A stretch of 64,000 nt of DNA. Source: Salipiger abyssi. Lineage in GTDB: Bacteria > Pseudomonadota > Alphaproteobacteria > Rhodobacterales > Rhodobacteraceae. Both the position numbers and the translations under genes were made by a program. The stretch is from NCBI RefSeq assembly GCF_001975705.1, contig NZ_CP015093.1:2914001-2978000 (forward strand). The letters are read 5' to 3'. Under the pieces are notes generated by a model. It did not search any database and was not told where the DNA came from. It was given only the letters and a program-made list of their open reading frames with translations. Below, one piece after another: positions 32,975 to 42,921 of the stretch (its first letter is position 1; each line of letters starts with the position of its first letter).

Positions 32975-33739
32975 TCAGGCGGTGATCGAATAGCCGCCGT
33001 CGATCTCGTGCACGCCGCCGGTCAGGTGGCTGGCCTCGCGCGAGGCGAGAAAGGCGGCCATGGCGCCGACGTCCTCGATATCGGCCAGAAGGTGCATCGG
33101 CGCGCGCTCGGCGGCGCTCATCAGCAGCTCGTCGAAATGGCCGATGCCCGACGCGGCGCGGGTCTTGAGCGGCCCGGGCGAGAGCGCATGCACCGAGATG
33201 CCCTGTTCCCCCAGCTCGGCGGCGGCATAGCGCACGGCGCTTTCCAGCGCCGCCTTGACCGGCCCCATGATGTTGTAATTCTTCACCACACGGGTGGAGC
33301 CCGAGAACGACACCGTCAGGCAGGTGCCGCCATCGGGCATCAGCGGCTCGGCCAGCCGGATCATCCGCAAAAAGGAATGAACCGAGACATCCATCGCCAG
33401 CTTGAACCCCTCGGCAGAGCTGTCGACGACGCGCCCGTGCAGATCGTCCATCGGGGCGAAGGCGATGGAGTGCAGCAGCGTGTCGAGCGTGCCCCAGCGC
33501 GCGCCGATCTCGTCGAACACCGCTTCGAGCTGGCCGGGCTCGCTCACGTTGAGCGGCAGCACGATCTCGGCCTCCAGCTCTTCGGCGAGCGGGCGCACGA
33601 AGCGCTCGGCCTTGTCGTTGAGATAGGTGACCGCGATCTCGGCGCCCTGTGCACGCATCGCGCGGGCGCAGCCCCAGGCGATGGAATGCTCATTGGCGAT
33701 GCCGACAACGAGCGCTTTCTGGCCCTTGAGTGAAAACAT
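32975..33739 (-). CDS. fabI: enoyl-ACP reductase (FabI family), 254 aa
   Basis: NADH-dependent last step of each fatty-acid elongation cycle. 'VVGIANEHSIAWGCARAM' is the FabI cofactor motif, and the catalytic pair is Tyr about 155 and Lys about 162 in 'NYNIMGPVKAALES'. The tyrosine that in E. coli FabI sits ten residues earlier (Y146) is phenylalanine here ('LTVSFSGS'), a deviation from the housekeeping enzyme; it may be a FabI paralogue. The ATG at 33739 follows GGAGACG. Located next to ackA. Confidence 0.88.
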   Translation of the reverse strand: MFSLKGQKALVVGIANEHSIAWGCARAMRAQGAEIAVTYLNDKAERFVRPLAEELEAEIVLPLNVSEPGQLEAVFDEIGARWGTLDTLLHSIAFAPMDDLHGRVVDSSAEGFKLAMDVSVHSFLRMIRLAEPLMPDGGTCLTVSFSGSTRVVKNYNIMGPVKAALESAVRYAAAELGEQGISVHALSPGPLKTRAASGIGHFDELLMSAAERAPMHLLADIEDVGAMAAFLASREASHLTGGVHEIDGGYSITA

Positions 33740-33979
33740 GGCGCGTCTCCTGCTGATTCGAGGGTCTGGTCGTCTCCTCCAGCTTCGCAACTAGGCCATG
33801 AAGATGAAATTTCTGCGTTGCGGCAAATCAAGGAGTGCCGCGAAAAGGCGGGAAACAGGCCGCGACGCCGCGCCAAAGGTCAGAGGGCAAGCAGCTTTTG
33901 ACCCAAGGATCAGAAAAAGAGGAGAAAACAGGGGATGGCAGAACACCCCCAAGGTGCTCGCCGGCACGCGGCGTTGCGC

Positions 33980-34822
33980 TTACGGTGCCCGCCGCCTCTC
34001 CTGCATCTCGGTCATGCCGGAGGTGGCGATGACCGGATCGGAGGATTTGCGCACGATCGTGCCGTTGATGCTGAGCGCCACGACCCCGTCCATCTCTGGC
34101 AGCTGCGGACGCGTTTCGCCGAGGCCGGCCATGATCGCGGGTTCTCCCCAGCGCGCGGGCCGGGCGACCGGCTTCAGCGAGCGCGGCAGGCCGGCGCAAT
34201 AGGGCTGCGCACGGGTCCAGGCGATCATGTCCTCGCGCTTGGACCGCGAATGGAACGGCCCCCAGTCGGCGGCCACGCCGCGCATGTTGCGGCTGACCAC
34301 GCCGTCGCGGGCCACGGTCTTGGCCATGATGCGCAAGCCGCAGCTCAGGTTCAGATTCGGATCCTTGAGCGCCGCGCCGCTGCGCGCCTGACAACCATAA
34401 AGCCGCGCCGTCGAGGGCAGGATCTGCAACAGCCCGTACCAGAGGCCGCCGCCGCCCACGGCGGTGGGGCGGTAGGTGCTTTCATGTTTGGCGAGCGCCG
34501 AGACCAGCCCGAGCCAGAACGCCTCGCGATCCTCGCGTGTCGCGCTGGGATAGGCCGGGCACCAGGTGGTAATGTCGGCGGGCACGGTCTCGGGCAGGCG
34601 CTTGGCGGGCCCGCGCAGTGAGGACAGCACCGTCAGCGACCAGCGGTCGCGGCTGCCGGAGCTGCCCCAGCGGGCTTCGGGGATCGTCATGCGCCGCGCC
34701 TGTGGGCGCAGGGAGCTATAGATGGCGTGCACCGAGGGCGTCGGGGGGAGGGGGACCGGATCGGCCGATGCGGCGCCAGCGGATATAAGCAGGGCCAGGA
34801 TGCTAAGAAATCGCTTAAACAT
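33980..34822 (-). CDS. secreted lytic transglycosylase-like protein (SLT domain), 280 aa
   Basis: Signal peptide 'RFLSILALLISAGAASA' at residues 4-20. The catalytic region has 'SALAKHESTYRPTAVGGGGLWYGLLQILPSTARLYGC', where the Glu in KHESTYRP is in the position of the family acid and 'GLLQILPSTA' is the SLT motif II. Two cysteines ('YGCQARSG', 'LSCGLRIM') may be paired. The ATG at 34822 gives a perfect signal sequence, so the long upstream frame to 35566 (which is antisense to the next gene) is not used. It would cleave or bind peptidoglycan. Confidence 0.86.
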   Translation of the reverse strand: MFKRFLSILALLISAGAASADPVPLPPTPSVHAIYSSLRPQARRMTIPEARWGSSGSRDRWSLTVLSSLRGPAKRLPETVPADITTWCPAYPSATREDREAFWLGLVSALAKHESTYRPTAVGGGGLWYGLLQILPSTARLYGCQARSGAALKDPNLNLSCGLRIMAKTVARDGVVSRNMRGVAADWGPFHSRSKREDMIAWTRAQPYCAGLPRSLKPVARPARWGEPAIMAGLGETRPQLPEMDGVVALSINGTIVRKSSDPVIATSGMTEMQERRRAP

Positions 34823-34953
34823 GGGGCAGACGGATGCCACATCCGGCATTGCCGGTAAAGCGCGGCCCCCGATGGTGCAGGGCCGGCTGATCCTGCCGAC
34901 TGAGGCGGCACCGTTAAACCTTTTTAAATCAATAGGGCAGGGATGAGAATGCA

Positions 34954-36360
34954 ATGCGCGGAATGCCGCCGCTTCTTCGTCGTCGTGCCGCCCTGATCGC
35001 GCCCGAATCCCCGGCCAGTCTCGCAGCCATGATGGTTCCGAGTAAGATTCCCGATCTTCGTCCCGCGGTTCGTGCCTTGCGCGCCCGGCTGGGTGTGCAG
35101 CGTCGTGCTGACGGTGTGTCAATGAAGACGCGCGTGCGCCCCGAGGACTGCCCGGGCAGCCCGCCGCCACGGGTCGAGATCCCGGTTCGCGACACCCCGC
35201 CCGAGGCGGTGCAGTGCGGACGGCTGCGCGCGCAGGGGCGTCACCTCGCAAGGCAGGAGGCCTGGGAGGTGCTGGCGCGCGGCTTGCGCGAGGCGGATGC
35301 CGCCCGCGACGCCACCTCTGGCGGCACGTCCGTGGCGCGGCTTCTGGCCGAGGGCGCCTGTTCGGACGCGATGGAGAGCGCGCTGGCCGCTGTCGGACGC
35401 GACGATCCCACCGCCGCCCGCGCCAGCCTCTTCGCCCTGCGCGACGCCATCGACGGCGCCGAGCATGAGCCGTGGCTCGCCGCGATGCTGGCGCAGGCGC
35501 ATCTCGCCGTGGCCAAAGCCTGGGCCGCCCGCGCCGGCGGCCTCCTGCATCGCGATGCCCGGGCACAGCATCTGGAGGCGGCGCAACGGCTCATCGCGCC
35601 TTTCGATCCGCTGGAACACGACTCGCCCCTGCTTGCGGCCCTGCGCTGCGGGCTGCTCGATCTCGACCCATATCCGCAGCAGCGGGTGGTCGACGATTAC
35701 GAGGATCTGATCGACCTCAACCCCGCCTGTCCCGACCACCTGCGCGCGCTCGGGCGTGACCTGACCCCGCAGCGCTTCGGCGACTGGGAGCGGCTCGACC
35801 GCGAGGCGCGGCGCACCGCCGGGCACACGGCGGATATCTGGGGGCTGGGCGGCTATGCTTGGGTCTGGTTCGACGCGCTGGCGAACGATGCGCCGGGCGG
35901 GTTCGCGCAGGTGGATGCCGAGCTCTTCGCCGAGGGGCTGCACGATATCCTGCATCGCCGCCCCGACCAGCATATGGCCAACCTGCTGGCCGCCTATTGC
36001 GGGCTGACGCTCTCGGGCGCCGCCGTGCCGGGCTCGGCCCGGGCCCGCATCGCCGGCTGTTTCGGCTGGATCGCGCAGGACCATCTGCGCGAGGTGCATC
36101 CCGAGCTCTGGGCCGGTGCCCGCCCCGTCCGGGGCACCACCGATGGCGGCGAGCGGCTGCGGCTGGGCCAGGCCCGCGCGCTCTCGGCGCTGGCAGAGCA
36201 TTTCGCCCATCAGCTGGCACGCGGCCGGCAGGTGCGCTTTGCCGAGACCGGCATCATGCTGAGCCCCTCGCCCTGTGCTGCCTGCACCCTTGCTCCCTGT
36301 TCCGCTCTGGCGTATCCCCGTCGCGATCAGCGAGACGAGGATGCGCCATGCTTGACCTGA
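34954..36360 (+). CDS. conserved hypothetical protein, up to 468 aa
   Basis: Long open frame with good codon bias throughout from about residue 57. The middle and end are helical and mainly Ala/Leu/Arg-rich, with TPR-like character ('[23 protein letters not shown]', '[18 protein letters not shown]'), and no membrane segment. I do not recognise a named family. The start is uncertain: ATG 34954 has a poor site, and ATG 35122 ([12 protein letters not shown]) is an alternative that drops 56 arginine-rich residues. It overlaps the gatB start by 13 bases in another frame, so it may be cotranscribed with gatB. Confidence 0.65.
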   Translation: MRGMPPLLRRRAALIAPESPASLAAMMVPSKIPDLRPAVRALRARLGVQRRADGVSMKTRVRPEDCPGSPPPRVEIPVRDTPPEAVQCGRLRAQGRHLARQEAWEVLARGLREADAARDATSGGTSVARLLAEGACSDAMESALAAVGRDDPTAARASLFALRDAIDGAEHEPWLAAMLAQAHLAVAKAWAARAGGLLHRDARAQHLEAAQRLIAPFDPLEHDSPLLAALRCGLLDLDPYPQQRVVDDYEDLIDLNPACPDHLRALGRDLTPQRFGDWERLDREARRTAGHTADIWGLGGYAWVWFDALANDAPGGFAQVDAELFAEGLHDILHRRPDQHMANLLAAYCGLTLSGAAVPGSARARIAGCFGWIAQDHLREVHPELWAGARPVRGTTDGGERLRLGQARALSALAEHFAHQLARGRQVRFAETGIMLSPSPCAACTLAPCSALAYPRRDQRDEDAPCLT

Positions 36361-37862
36361 GCTTCGAGACCCCCAAACCCAAGGTCATCGCCGGGGCCAA
36401 ATACGATTGGGAACTGGTGATCGGCATGGAGGTGCATGCCCAGGTCGCCTCCGAGGCCAAGCTGTTCTCGGGGGCCTCGACCAAATTCGGCGCCGAGCCG
36501 AACAGCAATGTCAGCTTCGTGGACGCGGCCATGCCCGGCATGCTGCCGGTCATCAACGAATTCTGCGTCGAGCAGGCGGTGCGCACCGGGCTGGGGCTGA
36601 AGGCAGAGATCAACCTGAAATCCGCCTTCGACCGCAAGAACTATTTCTACCCCGATCTGCCGCAGGGCTATCAGATCTCGCAGCTTTATCACCCGATTGT
36701 CGGCGAGGGCGAGGTGATCGTGGATATGGAGCCGGGCATCGCCCGCCTCGTGCGCATCGAGCGGATCCATATCGAGCAGGATGCCGGCAAGTCGATCCAC
36801 GACATGGATCCGAACATGTCCTTCGTCGATCTCAACCGCACCGGCGTGGCGCTGATGGAGATCGTCTCGCGCCCCGACATTCGCGGGCCCGAAGAGGCCG
36901 CCGCCTATGTGTCGAAGCTGCGCCAGATCCTGCGTTATCTCGGCACCTGCGACGGCAATATGCAGAACGGCAACCTGCGGGCCGACGTGAACGTTTCGGT
37001 CTGCCGCCCCGGCCAGTACGAGAAATATCAGGAAACGCAGGATTTCAGCCATCTCGGCACGCGCTGCGAGATCAAGAACATGAACTCCATGCGCTTTATC
37101 CAGGCCGCCATCGATTACGAGGCGCGCCGCCAGATCGCCATTCTGGAGGCCGGCGGCTCGGTCGATCAGGAAACCCGGCTCTACGATCCGGACAAGGGCG
37201 AGACGCGGTCGATGCGCTCCAAGGAAGAGGCGCATGATTACCGCTACTTCCCCGATCCCGACCTGCTGCCGCTGGAGATCGAACAGGCCTGGGTGGACGA
37301 TATCGCCGCCAACCTGCCCGAGCTGCCGGATGCCAAGAAGGCGCGGTTCGTGGGCGATTTCGGCCTGTCGGAATACGATGCCGGCGTGCTGACCGCCGAG
37401 GTGGCGAATGCCGCCTATTTCGAAGAGGTCGCGGGCGAGGCGGGCGACGGCAAGCTTGCCGCCAACTGGGTGATCAACGAGCTCTTCGGTCGCCTCAAGA
37501 AGGAGGACCATGCCATCGAGGACAGCCCGGTCTCGCCGGCGCAGCTTGCGGGCATAATCCGGTTGATCAAGTCGGACGCGATTTCCGGCAAGATCGCCAA
37601 GGATCTGTTCGAGATCGTCTATACCGAGGGCGGCGACCCGGAAAAGATCGTCGAAGAGCGCGGCATGAAGCAGGTGACCGATACCGGTGCCATCGAAACC
37701 GCCGTCGACGAGATCATCGCCGCCAACCCGGCGCAGGTGGAAAAGGCCAAGCAGAACCCCAAGCTCGCGGGCTGGTTCGTCGGTCAGGTGATGAAGGCCA
37801 CCGGCGGCAAGGCCAACCCGAAGGCGGTGAACGAGATCGTCTCGAAAAAGCTCGCGCAGTAA
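36348..37862 (+). CDS. gatB: Asp-tRNA(Asn)/Glu-tRNA(Gln) amidotransferase subunit B, 504 aa
   Basis: Kinase/tRNA-binding subunit of GatCAB, which converts Glu-tRNA(Gln) to Gln-tRNA(Gln). '[24 protein letters not shown]' is the start signature, '[13 protein letters not shown]' and '[13 protein letters not shown]' follow, and the C-terminal YqeY-like tail ends '[13 protein letters not shown]'. Full length. gatA and gatC are not in the window. The ATG at 36348 lies inside the end of the preceding hypothetical gene. Confidence 0.97.
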   Translation: MLDLSFETPKPKVIAGAKYDWELVIGMEVHAQVASEAKLFSGASTKFGAEPNSNVSFVDAAMPGMLPVINEFCVEQAVRTGLGLKAEINLKSAFDRKNYFYPDLPQGYQISQLYHPIVGEGEVIVDMEPGIARLVRIERIHIEQDAGKSIHDMDPNMSFVDLNRTGVALMEIVSRPDIRGPEEAAAYVSKLRQILRYLGTCDGNMQNGNLRADVNVSVCRPGQYEKYQETQDFSHLGTRCEIKNMNSMRFIQAAIDYEARRQIAILEAGGSVDQETRLYDPDKGETRSMRSKEEAHDYRYFPDPDLLPLEIEQAWVDDIAANLPELPDAKKARFVGDFGLSEYDAGVLTAEVANAAYFEEVAGEAGDGKLAANWVINELFGRLKKEDHAIEDSPVSPAQLAGIIRLIKSDAISGKIAKDLFEIVYTEGGDPEKIVEERGMKQVTDTGAIETAVDEIIAANPAQVEKAKQNPKLAGWFVGQVMKATGGKANPKAVNEIVSKKLAQ

Positions 37863-37931
37863 CGATCCTGCCGGGCTGGGCCGGCGCCGCGTGACGGCGC
37901 TGGCGGACCCATTTACTCAGGCCGAATAAAG

Positions 37932-37958
37932 GAGCCGCGCCCGGACCGGGCGCGGCTC
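37932..37958. terminator. bidirectional terminator between gatB and pepN
   Basis: GAGCCGCGCCC, five-base loop, GGGCGCGGCTC: perfect 11-bp stem, with A-rich sequence (AATAAAG) on the left and TTGGCTTT on the right. It lies between converging gatB and pepN. Confidence 0.82.
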
Positions 37959-37964
37959 TTGGCT

Positions 37965-40514
37965 TTACGAGAGCAGCCGCGTCACCATCTCGGTCACGTC
38001 GCGCGACAGGCCCGGCTTGGCCGCGATACGCTCCAGTTCGGCCTGCATCAGCGCCTGACGTTGCGTGTCGTAGCGTTTCCAGGTCTGGAAGACCGAGCAC
38101 ATGCGCGCCGTGGTCTGCGGGTTCTTTTCGTCCAGCCTGATCAGCCAATCCGCCAGCAGCTTGTAGCCGCTGCCATCCTTGGCGTGAAAGCCCGCGTGGT
38201 TCATCGCCAGCGAGCCCATCACCGCGCGGAAACGGTTGGGGTTCTTCCAGTCGAAATCCGCCCGCTCGGTCAGTGCGCCGGCGCGGGTCGCGGCATTTTC
38301 CGGCGCCGTGGCGGCGACCTGAAGCGCGAACCATTTGTCCATCACCAGCCGGTCATCTTTCCACTGCGCCTCGAACGCGGCCAGCGCGGTCTCTTCGGCG
38401 CCGGCCGAGATCAGGCAGCTCAGCGCGCTGAGCTGCATCGTCATATTGTCGGCGGCATCGTATTGCGCCTGTGCTGCCTTGCCGCCGTCGAGCCGGGTTT
38501 GCAGTGCCAGCACCGCGTTGCCCAGAGCGCGCTTGCCGGATTGCTCGGCATCGGGGCTGTAGGCGGCGGTGACCGCGCTTTCCTCGCGCAGCGCCGGCAG
38601 CAGGGCGGACCAGCGCTCTGCCATGGCGTTTTTCAGCGCCTCGGTGGCGGCATAGATCGCGTCCGGATCGGGCGTCACGCCCCTGGCGTGCAGCATCTGC
38701 ACCAGCTCGGATTGCGTCGGCAGCGACAGCATCAGCGCGCGGAAGGCCGGATCGAGATCGGCGTCGCGCACCACCTGTTCCAGCGCGTCGATCCAGGCGG
38801 TGTCCGGCCCGGCGCCCTCGGTGATCATCGCGTAGAGGCAGGCGCGGGCGAGATCGCGGCTCGCCTCCCAGCGGTTGAATGCGTCGGTGTCATGGGCCAG
38901 CAGAAAGCGCTTTTCCTCCGGCGCGGTCTCGCGCTCCAGCACCACCGGTGCGGAAAAGCCGCGCAGGATCGAGGGCACCGGCTTGCTGCTCAGCCCGTCG
39001 AAGCTGAAGCTCTGCTCGGCCTCTGTCATCTCCAGCACCGTGGTCGGCACCACCTCGTCGCCATTGGGGTTCAGCAGCCCCACCGCGATGGGCAGCACCT
39101 GCGGCGCCTTCTCGGACTGGCCGGGGGTGGGCGGCGTGTGCTGCTTGAAGGTCAGCGTATAGACCCCGTCGGCATGATCTTCCGTCACGCTCAGATGCGG
39201 GGTGCCGGATTGCGAGTACCAGCGCTTGAATTGCGCCAGATCGCGGCCTGTAGCGTCCTCGAACACCTTCAGCCAGTCCTCGATCGTCGCCGCGTCGCCA
39301 TCGTGGCGCTCGAAATAGAGATCCAGCGCCTTGGCGTAATCCTCGTCTCCCACCAGCCGCTTGAGCATGCCGATCACCTCGGCGCCTTTCTCATAGACCG
39401 TGGCGGTGTAGAAATTGTTGATCTCCTGAAAGCTCTCGGGCCGTACAGGGTGCGAGAGCGGCCCCTGATCCTCGGGGAACTGGCGCGCGCGCAGGTCGAT
39501 CACGTCGGAGATCCGCTTCACCTCGGCCGAGCGCATGTCGGAGGTGAACTGGCTGTCGCGGAACACCGTCAGCCCTTCTTTCAGACAAAGCTGGAACCAG
39601 TCGCGGCAGGTGATGCGGTTGCCGGTCCAGTTGTGGAAATACTCATGCGCGATAATCGCCTCGATGCGCTCGAAATTCGCATCGGTCGAGGTCTCGGGAG
39701 AGGCGAGAACGCAGGAAGAGTTGAAAATGTTCAACCCCTTGTTCTCCATCGCGCCCATATTGAAGTCGTCGACCGCAACGATGTTGAAAATGTCCAGGTC
39801 GTATTCGCGCCCATAGACCTCTTCATCCCATTTCATCGAGGCTTTCAGTGCCTCCATGCCAAAGGCGCATTTGTCCTCGTCGCCGGGGCGGACCCAGATG
39901 TTCAGCTCCACCGTCTTGCCGGATCTGGTGGTGAATTCTCCGGGATGGTTCACCAGATCGCCGGCCACCAGCGCAAAGAGATAGGCCGGTTTCGGCCAGG
40001 GATCGTGCCATTCCGCCCAGCCTTCGCCGCTGTCGGTGGGGTTGCCGTTCGACAGCTTGACCTTTTCATCGCCCTCGATGCGCACGGTGAAGGTGGCCAT
40101 CACATCGGGCCGGTCGGGGTAATAGGTAATCTTGCGAAAGCCTTCCGCCTCGCATTGCGTGCAATACATGCCGTTCGACATGTAAAGCCCTTCAAGCGCG
40201 AAGTTTTCCGCCGGCGCGATCTCGACTTCCGACTCCCAGAGGAACGGGCCGGAGGGCACCTTGCAGCGCAGACCCTGCGGCGTGATCTCGGGTGCGACCT
40301 CTTCGCCGTCGATGGCGGCGCGGATCAGGTTCAGCTCCTCGCCATGCAGAAAGAATTCCTGTTCCGGCGCGTTCGGGTTCGGCACGAAATGGATGCGCGA
40401 TTTGACCCTTGTGGCATTGGGCGCCAGCGCCACGGTGAGATGCACATCCGCCACCTGCCAGCCGAAGGGGGTGTAATCCTTGAGATAGATGGTCTGGGGG
40501 CTCGCGTCTTTCAT
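37965..40514 (-). CDS. pepN: aminopeptidase N (M1 zinc metallopeptidase), 849 aa
   Basis: Broad-specificity aminopeptidase for peptide turnover. The exopeptidase motif is 'GAMENKG', the zinc site 'HEYFHNWTGNR' with the second Glu in 'CLKEGLTVFRD', and the C-terminal DUF3458 regions are helical. Length is near that of E. coli PepN. I prefer ATG 40514 (MKDASPQT), nine bases after GAGG; ATG 40523, three codons earlier, is directly next to that site. No signal peptide, so cytosolic. Confidence 0.95.
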   Translation of the reverse strand: MKDASPQTIYLKDYTPFGWQVADVHLTVALAPNATRVKSRIHFVPNPNAPEQEFFLHGEELNLIRAAIDGEEVAPEITPQGLRCKVPSGPFLWESEVEIAPAENFALEGLYMSNGMYCTQCEAEGFRKITYYPDRPDVMATFTVRIEGDEKVKLSNGNPTDSGEGWAEWHDPWPKPAYLFALVAGDLVNHPGEFTTRSGKTVELNIWVRPGDEDKCAFGMEALKASMKWDEEVYGREYDLDIFNIVAVDDFNMGAMENKGLNIFNSSCVLASPETSTDANFERIEAIIAHEYFHNWTGNRITCRDWFQLCLKEGLTVFRDSQFTSDMRSAEVKRISDVIDLRARQFPEDQGPLSHPVRPESFQEINNFYTATVYEKGAEVIGMLKRLVGDEDYAKALDLYFERHDGDAATIEDWLKVFEDATGRDLAQFKRWYSQSGTPHLSVTEDHADGVYTLTFKQHTPPTPGQSEKAPQVLPIAVGLLNPNGDEVVPTTVLEMTEAEQSFSFDGLSSKPVPSILRGFSAPVVLERETAPEEKRFLLAHDTDAFNRWEASRDLARACLYAMITEGAGPDTAWIDALEQVVRDADLDPAFRALMLSLPTQSELVQMLHARGVTPDPDAIYAATEALKNAMAERWSALLPALREESAVTAAYSPDAEQSGKRALGNAVLALQTRLDGGKAAQAQYDAADNMTMQLSALSCLISAGAEETALAAFEAQWKDDRLVMDKWFALQVAATAPENAATRAGALTERADFDWKNPNRFRAVMGSLAMNHAGFHAKDGSGYKLLADWLIRLDEKNPQTTARMCSVFQTWKRYDTQRQALMQAELERIAAKPGLSRDVTEMVTRLLS

Positions 40515-40628
40515 GTCTCTCATCCTCGGGGCTGGGGCGGCGCCGGAACCGGGCCGGCTGCCAAAGTGTTAGGCTTATGAGAGACGGGCGGCAACCGCGC
40601 GCCCGGGAAAAATCGAAAGGAGGGGACC

Positions 40629-40886
40629 ATGTCGGCACCCGACACCAATCTCAAGAAACAGGAACGTCAACATCGCGCGCCGCTCTGGGGCATCTGGGCC
40701 GGGCTCGGCCTTGTCGCGCTGCTCTTTCTCGGCTGGCTCGGCTGGGTCATGGCCAATGGCGACGCACCCGAAGCGCAGGGCACGGTGACGGACGATTTCA
40801 CCGGCCAGTCGGAGCAGGTGAATGAGGATGCGGCGGTCGAGCGCGACGCCCAAGAGCTGAACACGGCGCCCGCTGGCGCGGATTGA
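40629..40886 (+). CDS. small single-pass membrane protein, 85 aa
   Basis: A basic N-terminus (NLKKQERQHRAP), one hydrophobic helix at about residues 19-42 ('LWGIWAGLGLVALLFLGWLGWVM') and an acidic C-terminal tail of ~40 residues. By the positive-inside rule the tail faces the periplasm. No family recognised. SD GAAAGGAGGGG precedes the ATG. Divergent from pepN. Confidence 0.72.
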   Translation: MSAPDTNLKKQERQHRAPLWGIWAGLGLVALLFLGWLGWVMANGDAPEAQGTVTDDFTGQSEQVNEDAAVERDAQELNTAPAGAD

Positions 40887-40978
40887 CGGCACGGCCCGAT
40901 AGGGACCGTTCTTAATTTGTTCTTTACCTTTTGCGGCCCGTCCGGCAGGTTTCCCCTGTGGTGACGCTGGAGGGGCCG

Positions 40979-41647
40979 ATGCGCCGTTTCGAAGAGATTG
41001 TTGATATCGCCGCCGAGCGCAAAGGCGGGCGGGACGCCGTGCTTGCGGGCATTCCCAAGCCGAAATCGCCCGACGAGATCGCCGCCGTCCCCGATGACCG
41101 CTGGCTTGCGGGCATGGCGCGGGGGATCTTTCAGGCCGGGATAAGCTGGACCGTGGTCGAGAACAAATGGCCGGAGATCGAAGAGGCGTTTCGCGGCTTC
41201 GATGTGGGCGCGCTGTCGATGATGTCGGAAGACTGGTTCGACGCGCTCGTCGCCGACAGGCGGGTGATCCGCTCGGCGCCCAAGATCGCCGCCATTCGCG
41301 ACAACGCGGCGTTCCTGCGTCGCCTCGCCGAGGACGGCACGCCCTTCGGGCGCCGCGTGGCGGACTGGCCCGAGGCGGACTTCGCCGGGCTGCTCGACTG
41401 GCTCAAGCGCGACGGGTCGCGTCTTGGCGGCGGGACGGCGGCCTATCTCCTGCGCAGCATGGGCAAGGACAGCTTCATTCTCAGTCAGGACGTGGTGGCG
41501 CGGCTGGTGGCAGAGGGGGTGATCGACAAGGCACCGACATCGCGCAGGGCGATGCAGGCGGTGCAGCAGGCCTTCAACACCTGGCGCGAGGAAAGCGGCG
41601 CGACGCTCACCACGATCAGCCGCGTGCTGGCGCAGAGCATCGGATAG
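40979..41647 (+). CDS. tag: DNA-3-methyladenine glycosylase I family protein (Tag), 222 aa
   Basis: Base-excision glycosylase of the TagA family. 'GMARGIFQAGISWTVVENKWPEIEEAFRGFD' matches the central helical core (E. coli: QAGLSW), and the later part carries 'SFILSQDVVARLVAEGVI'. The N-terminal zinc-binding residues of E. coli Tag (C-G-W...) are absent, so this belongs to a variant branch without the usual zinc snap. Activity on 3-methyladenine is likely but not certain. SD TGGAGGGG before the ATG at 40979. Confidence 0.82.
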   Translation: MRRFEEIVDIAAERKGGRDAVLAGIPKPKSPDEIAAVPDDRWLAGMARGIFQAGISWTVVENKWPEIEEAFRGFDVGALSMMSEDWFDALVADRRVIRSAPKIAAIRDNAAFLRRLAEDGTPFGRRVADWPEADFAGLLDWLKRDGSRLGGGTAAYLLRSMGKDSFILSQDVVARLVAEGVIDKAPTSRRAMQAVQQAFNTWREESGATLTTISRVLAQSIG

Positions 41648-41671
41648 AGGGCGGGGCGGTTACGCCCGCGT

Positions 41672-42853
41672 CTACTCCGCCGCCAGCCGGGTGCCCTGCA
41701 TCGCGCCCACCAGCCGTGCACCGGCCTCGCCCGAGAGATAGGCCAGCCGCCCGCCGCTCACCGTGGCCTCGATCTCGCGCGTGGCCTCGTTGACCACCAC
41801 GAAATCCGCCCGCTTGCCCCAGTCCAGCGTACCCCGGTCGGCGAGCCCCATGATCTCTGCCGGCACGCGGGAGATCATGTCCCAGGCCTGCGGCAGCGTG
41901 CGCAGCCCGCGCTCCACCAGCTCCCAGGCCGCCTGCGCCAGACAGGGGTAGTGGTAGTCGGAAACCAGCGCGTCGCAGAGCCCGCGCGCCACCAGATGCG
42001 TCGCCGAGACATTTCCCGATTGTGAGCCGCCACGCACCACGTTGGGCGCGCCCATCAGCACCGGATCGTTGCAGGCGCGCGCCAGTTTCGCCGCCGCTGC
42101 CGTGGTCGGGAACTCGGCGATGCGGGCGCCGATGATGCGGTAATATTCCCGCGTCTCGCCATCGGGATCGTCATGGCTGCCATAGCGGACACCCATCGCG
42201 TCAAAGGCCTCGGCCAGCGCGCAGAGATGGCGCGGCACGTCGCGCCGCTGCTCCTGCGCCGCGCGCAGCACGGCGACGAACTCGTCGACGCTGCGCCCGC
42301 CGCGCTCGGCCCAGCCGGCGACCTTCAGCGGCGCGCTCTCCACCGCCGCCAGCGTCTCGGGCAGGTGGTTGTTGAAGATCACATAGCCGATGCCGTGCCG
42401 CCGGATCGCCGCCAGAAGACGCGCGCGGGTCTCGGGCATATGGGTCTCGCAGCGGATCTGGAGACGCAGATCGGTGAGCGCGCGGGGCCGGTAGGCATCG
42501 AGCGCCGCCATCACGGCCTCGGCGAAATCCGGGCCGCGCATGCCGCCTTCCCAGCTCCAGCATTGCGCCAGCCAGGCGGTGGTCACCCCGTGTGCCGCCG
42601 CCTCGCGGTCGGTCGAGCGCAGCCCGGCCTCGATGGGAAAGGGCGCGGAGGGGCGCGGCGCGATATGGCGCTCGAAGGCGTCGCCATGCAGGTCGATGAT
42701 GCCGGGCAGGATCAGATAGCCCGACATGTCCACCTCGGGCAGGGGGCCTTTGGTGATCACGCCATCCGCAACCACCAGCGAGCGCTTTTGCAGCGCGCCG
42801 CCGCGCAGGATGGTGGCGCCGGTCAGGCGCAGGGGAGGAAGCAAGACCGTCAT
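41672..42853 (-). CDS. phnM: PhnM-type amidohydrolase, paralogue 1, 393 aa
   Basis: An amidohydrolase of the PhnM family (triphosphate phosphonate diphosphatase of the C-P lyase pathway). Family features are 'ILPGIIDLHGDAFERHIAPRP', 'RYGSHDDPDGETREYY', 'FPTTAAAAKLA', 'MGAPNVVRGGSQSGNVSA' and 'VSDYHYPCLAQAAW'. It differs from the canonical copy at 50055: the first metal motif is HGDAFERH rather than HTDNLERH, and the SIMDHTPGQRQF segment is replaced by 'VIFNNHLPETL'. It follows phnF in the same transcript (68-base gap), so it is probably induced with the operon but may act on a different substrate. Confidence 0.85.
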   Translation of the reverse strand: MTVLLPPLRLTGATILRGGALQKRSLVVADGVITKGPLPEVDMSGYLILPGIIDLHGDAFERHIAPRPSAPFPIEAGLRSTDREAAAHGVTTAWLAQCWSWEGGMRGPDFAEAVMAALDAYRPRALTDLRLQIRCETHMPETRARLLAAIRRHGIGYVIFNNHLPETLAAVESAPLKVAGWAERGGRSVDEFVAVLRAAQEQRRDVPRHLCALAEAFDAMGVRYGSHDDPDGETREYYRIIGARIAEFPTTAAAAKLARACNDPVLMGAPNVVRGGSQSGNVSATHLVARGLCDALVSDYHYPCLAQAAWELVERGLRTLPQAWDMISRVPAEIMGLADRGTLDWGKRADFVVVNEATREIEATVSGGRLAYLSGEAGARLVGAMQGTRLAAE

Positions 42854-42921
42854 GCCCGTGTACCGCTCATTACTTTTCCACAGGATGTACCGGGGCTAGA
42901 TGTCACCCGCATGACGATTGT

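Noticed and set aside
33980..35566. N-terminal extension of the transglycosylase
   Set aside because: The extension is antisense to the hypothetical gene at 34954. The ATG at 34822 begins a perfect signal peptide.
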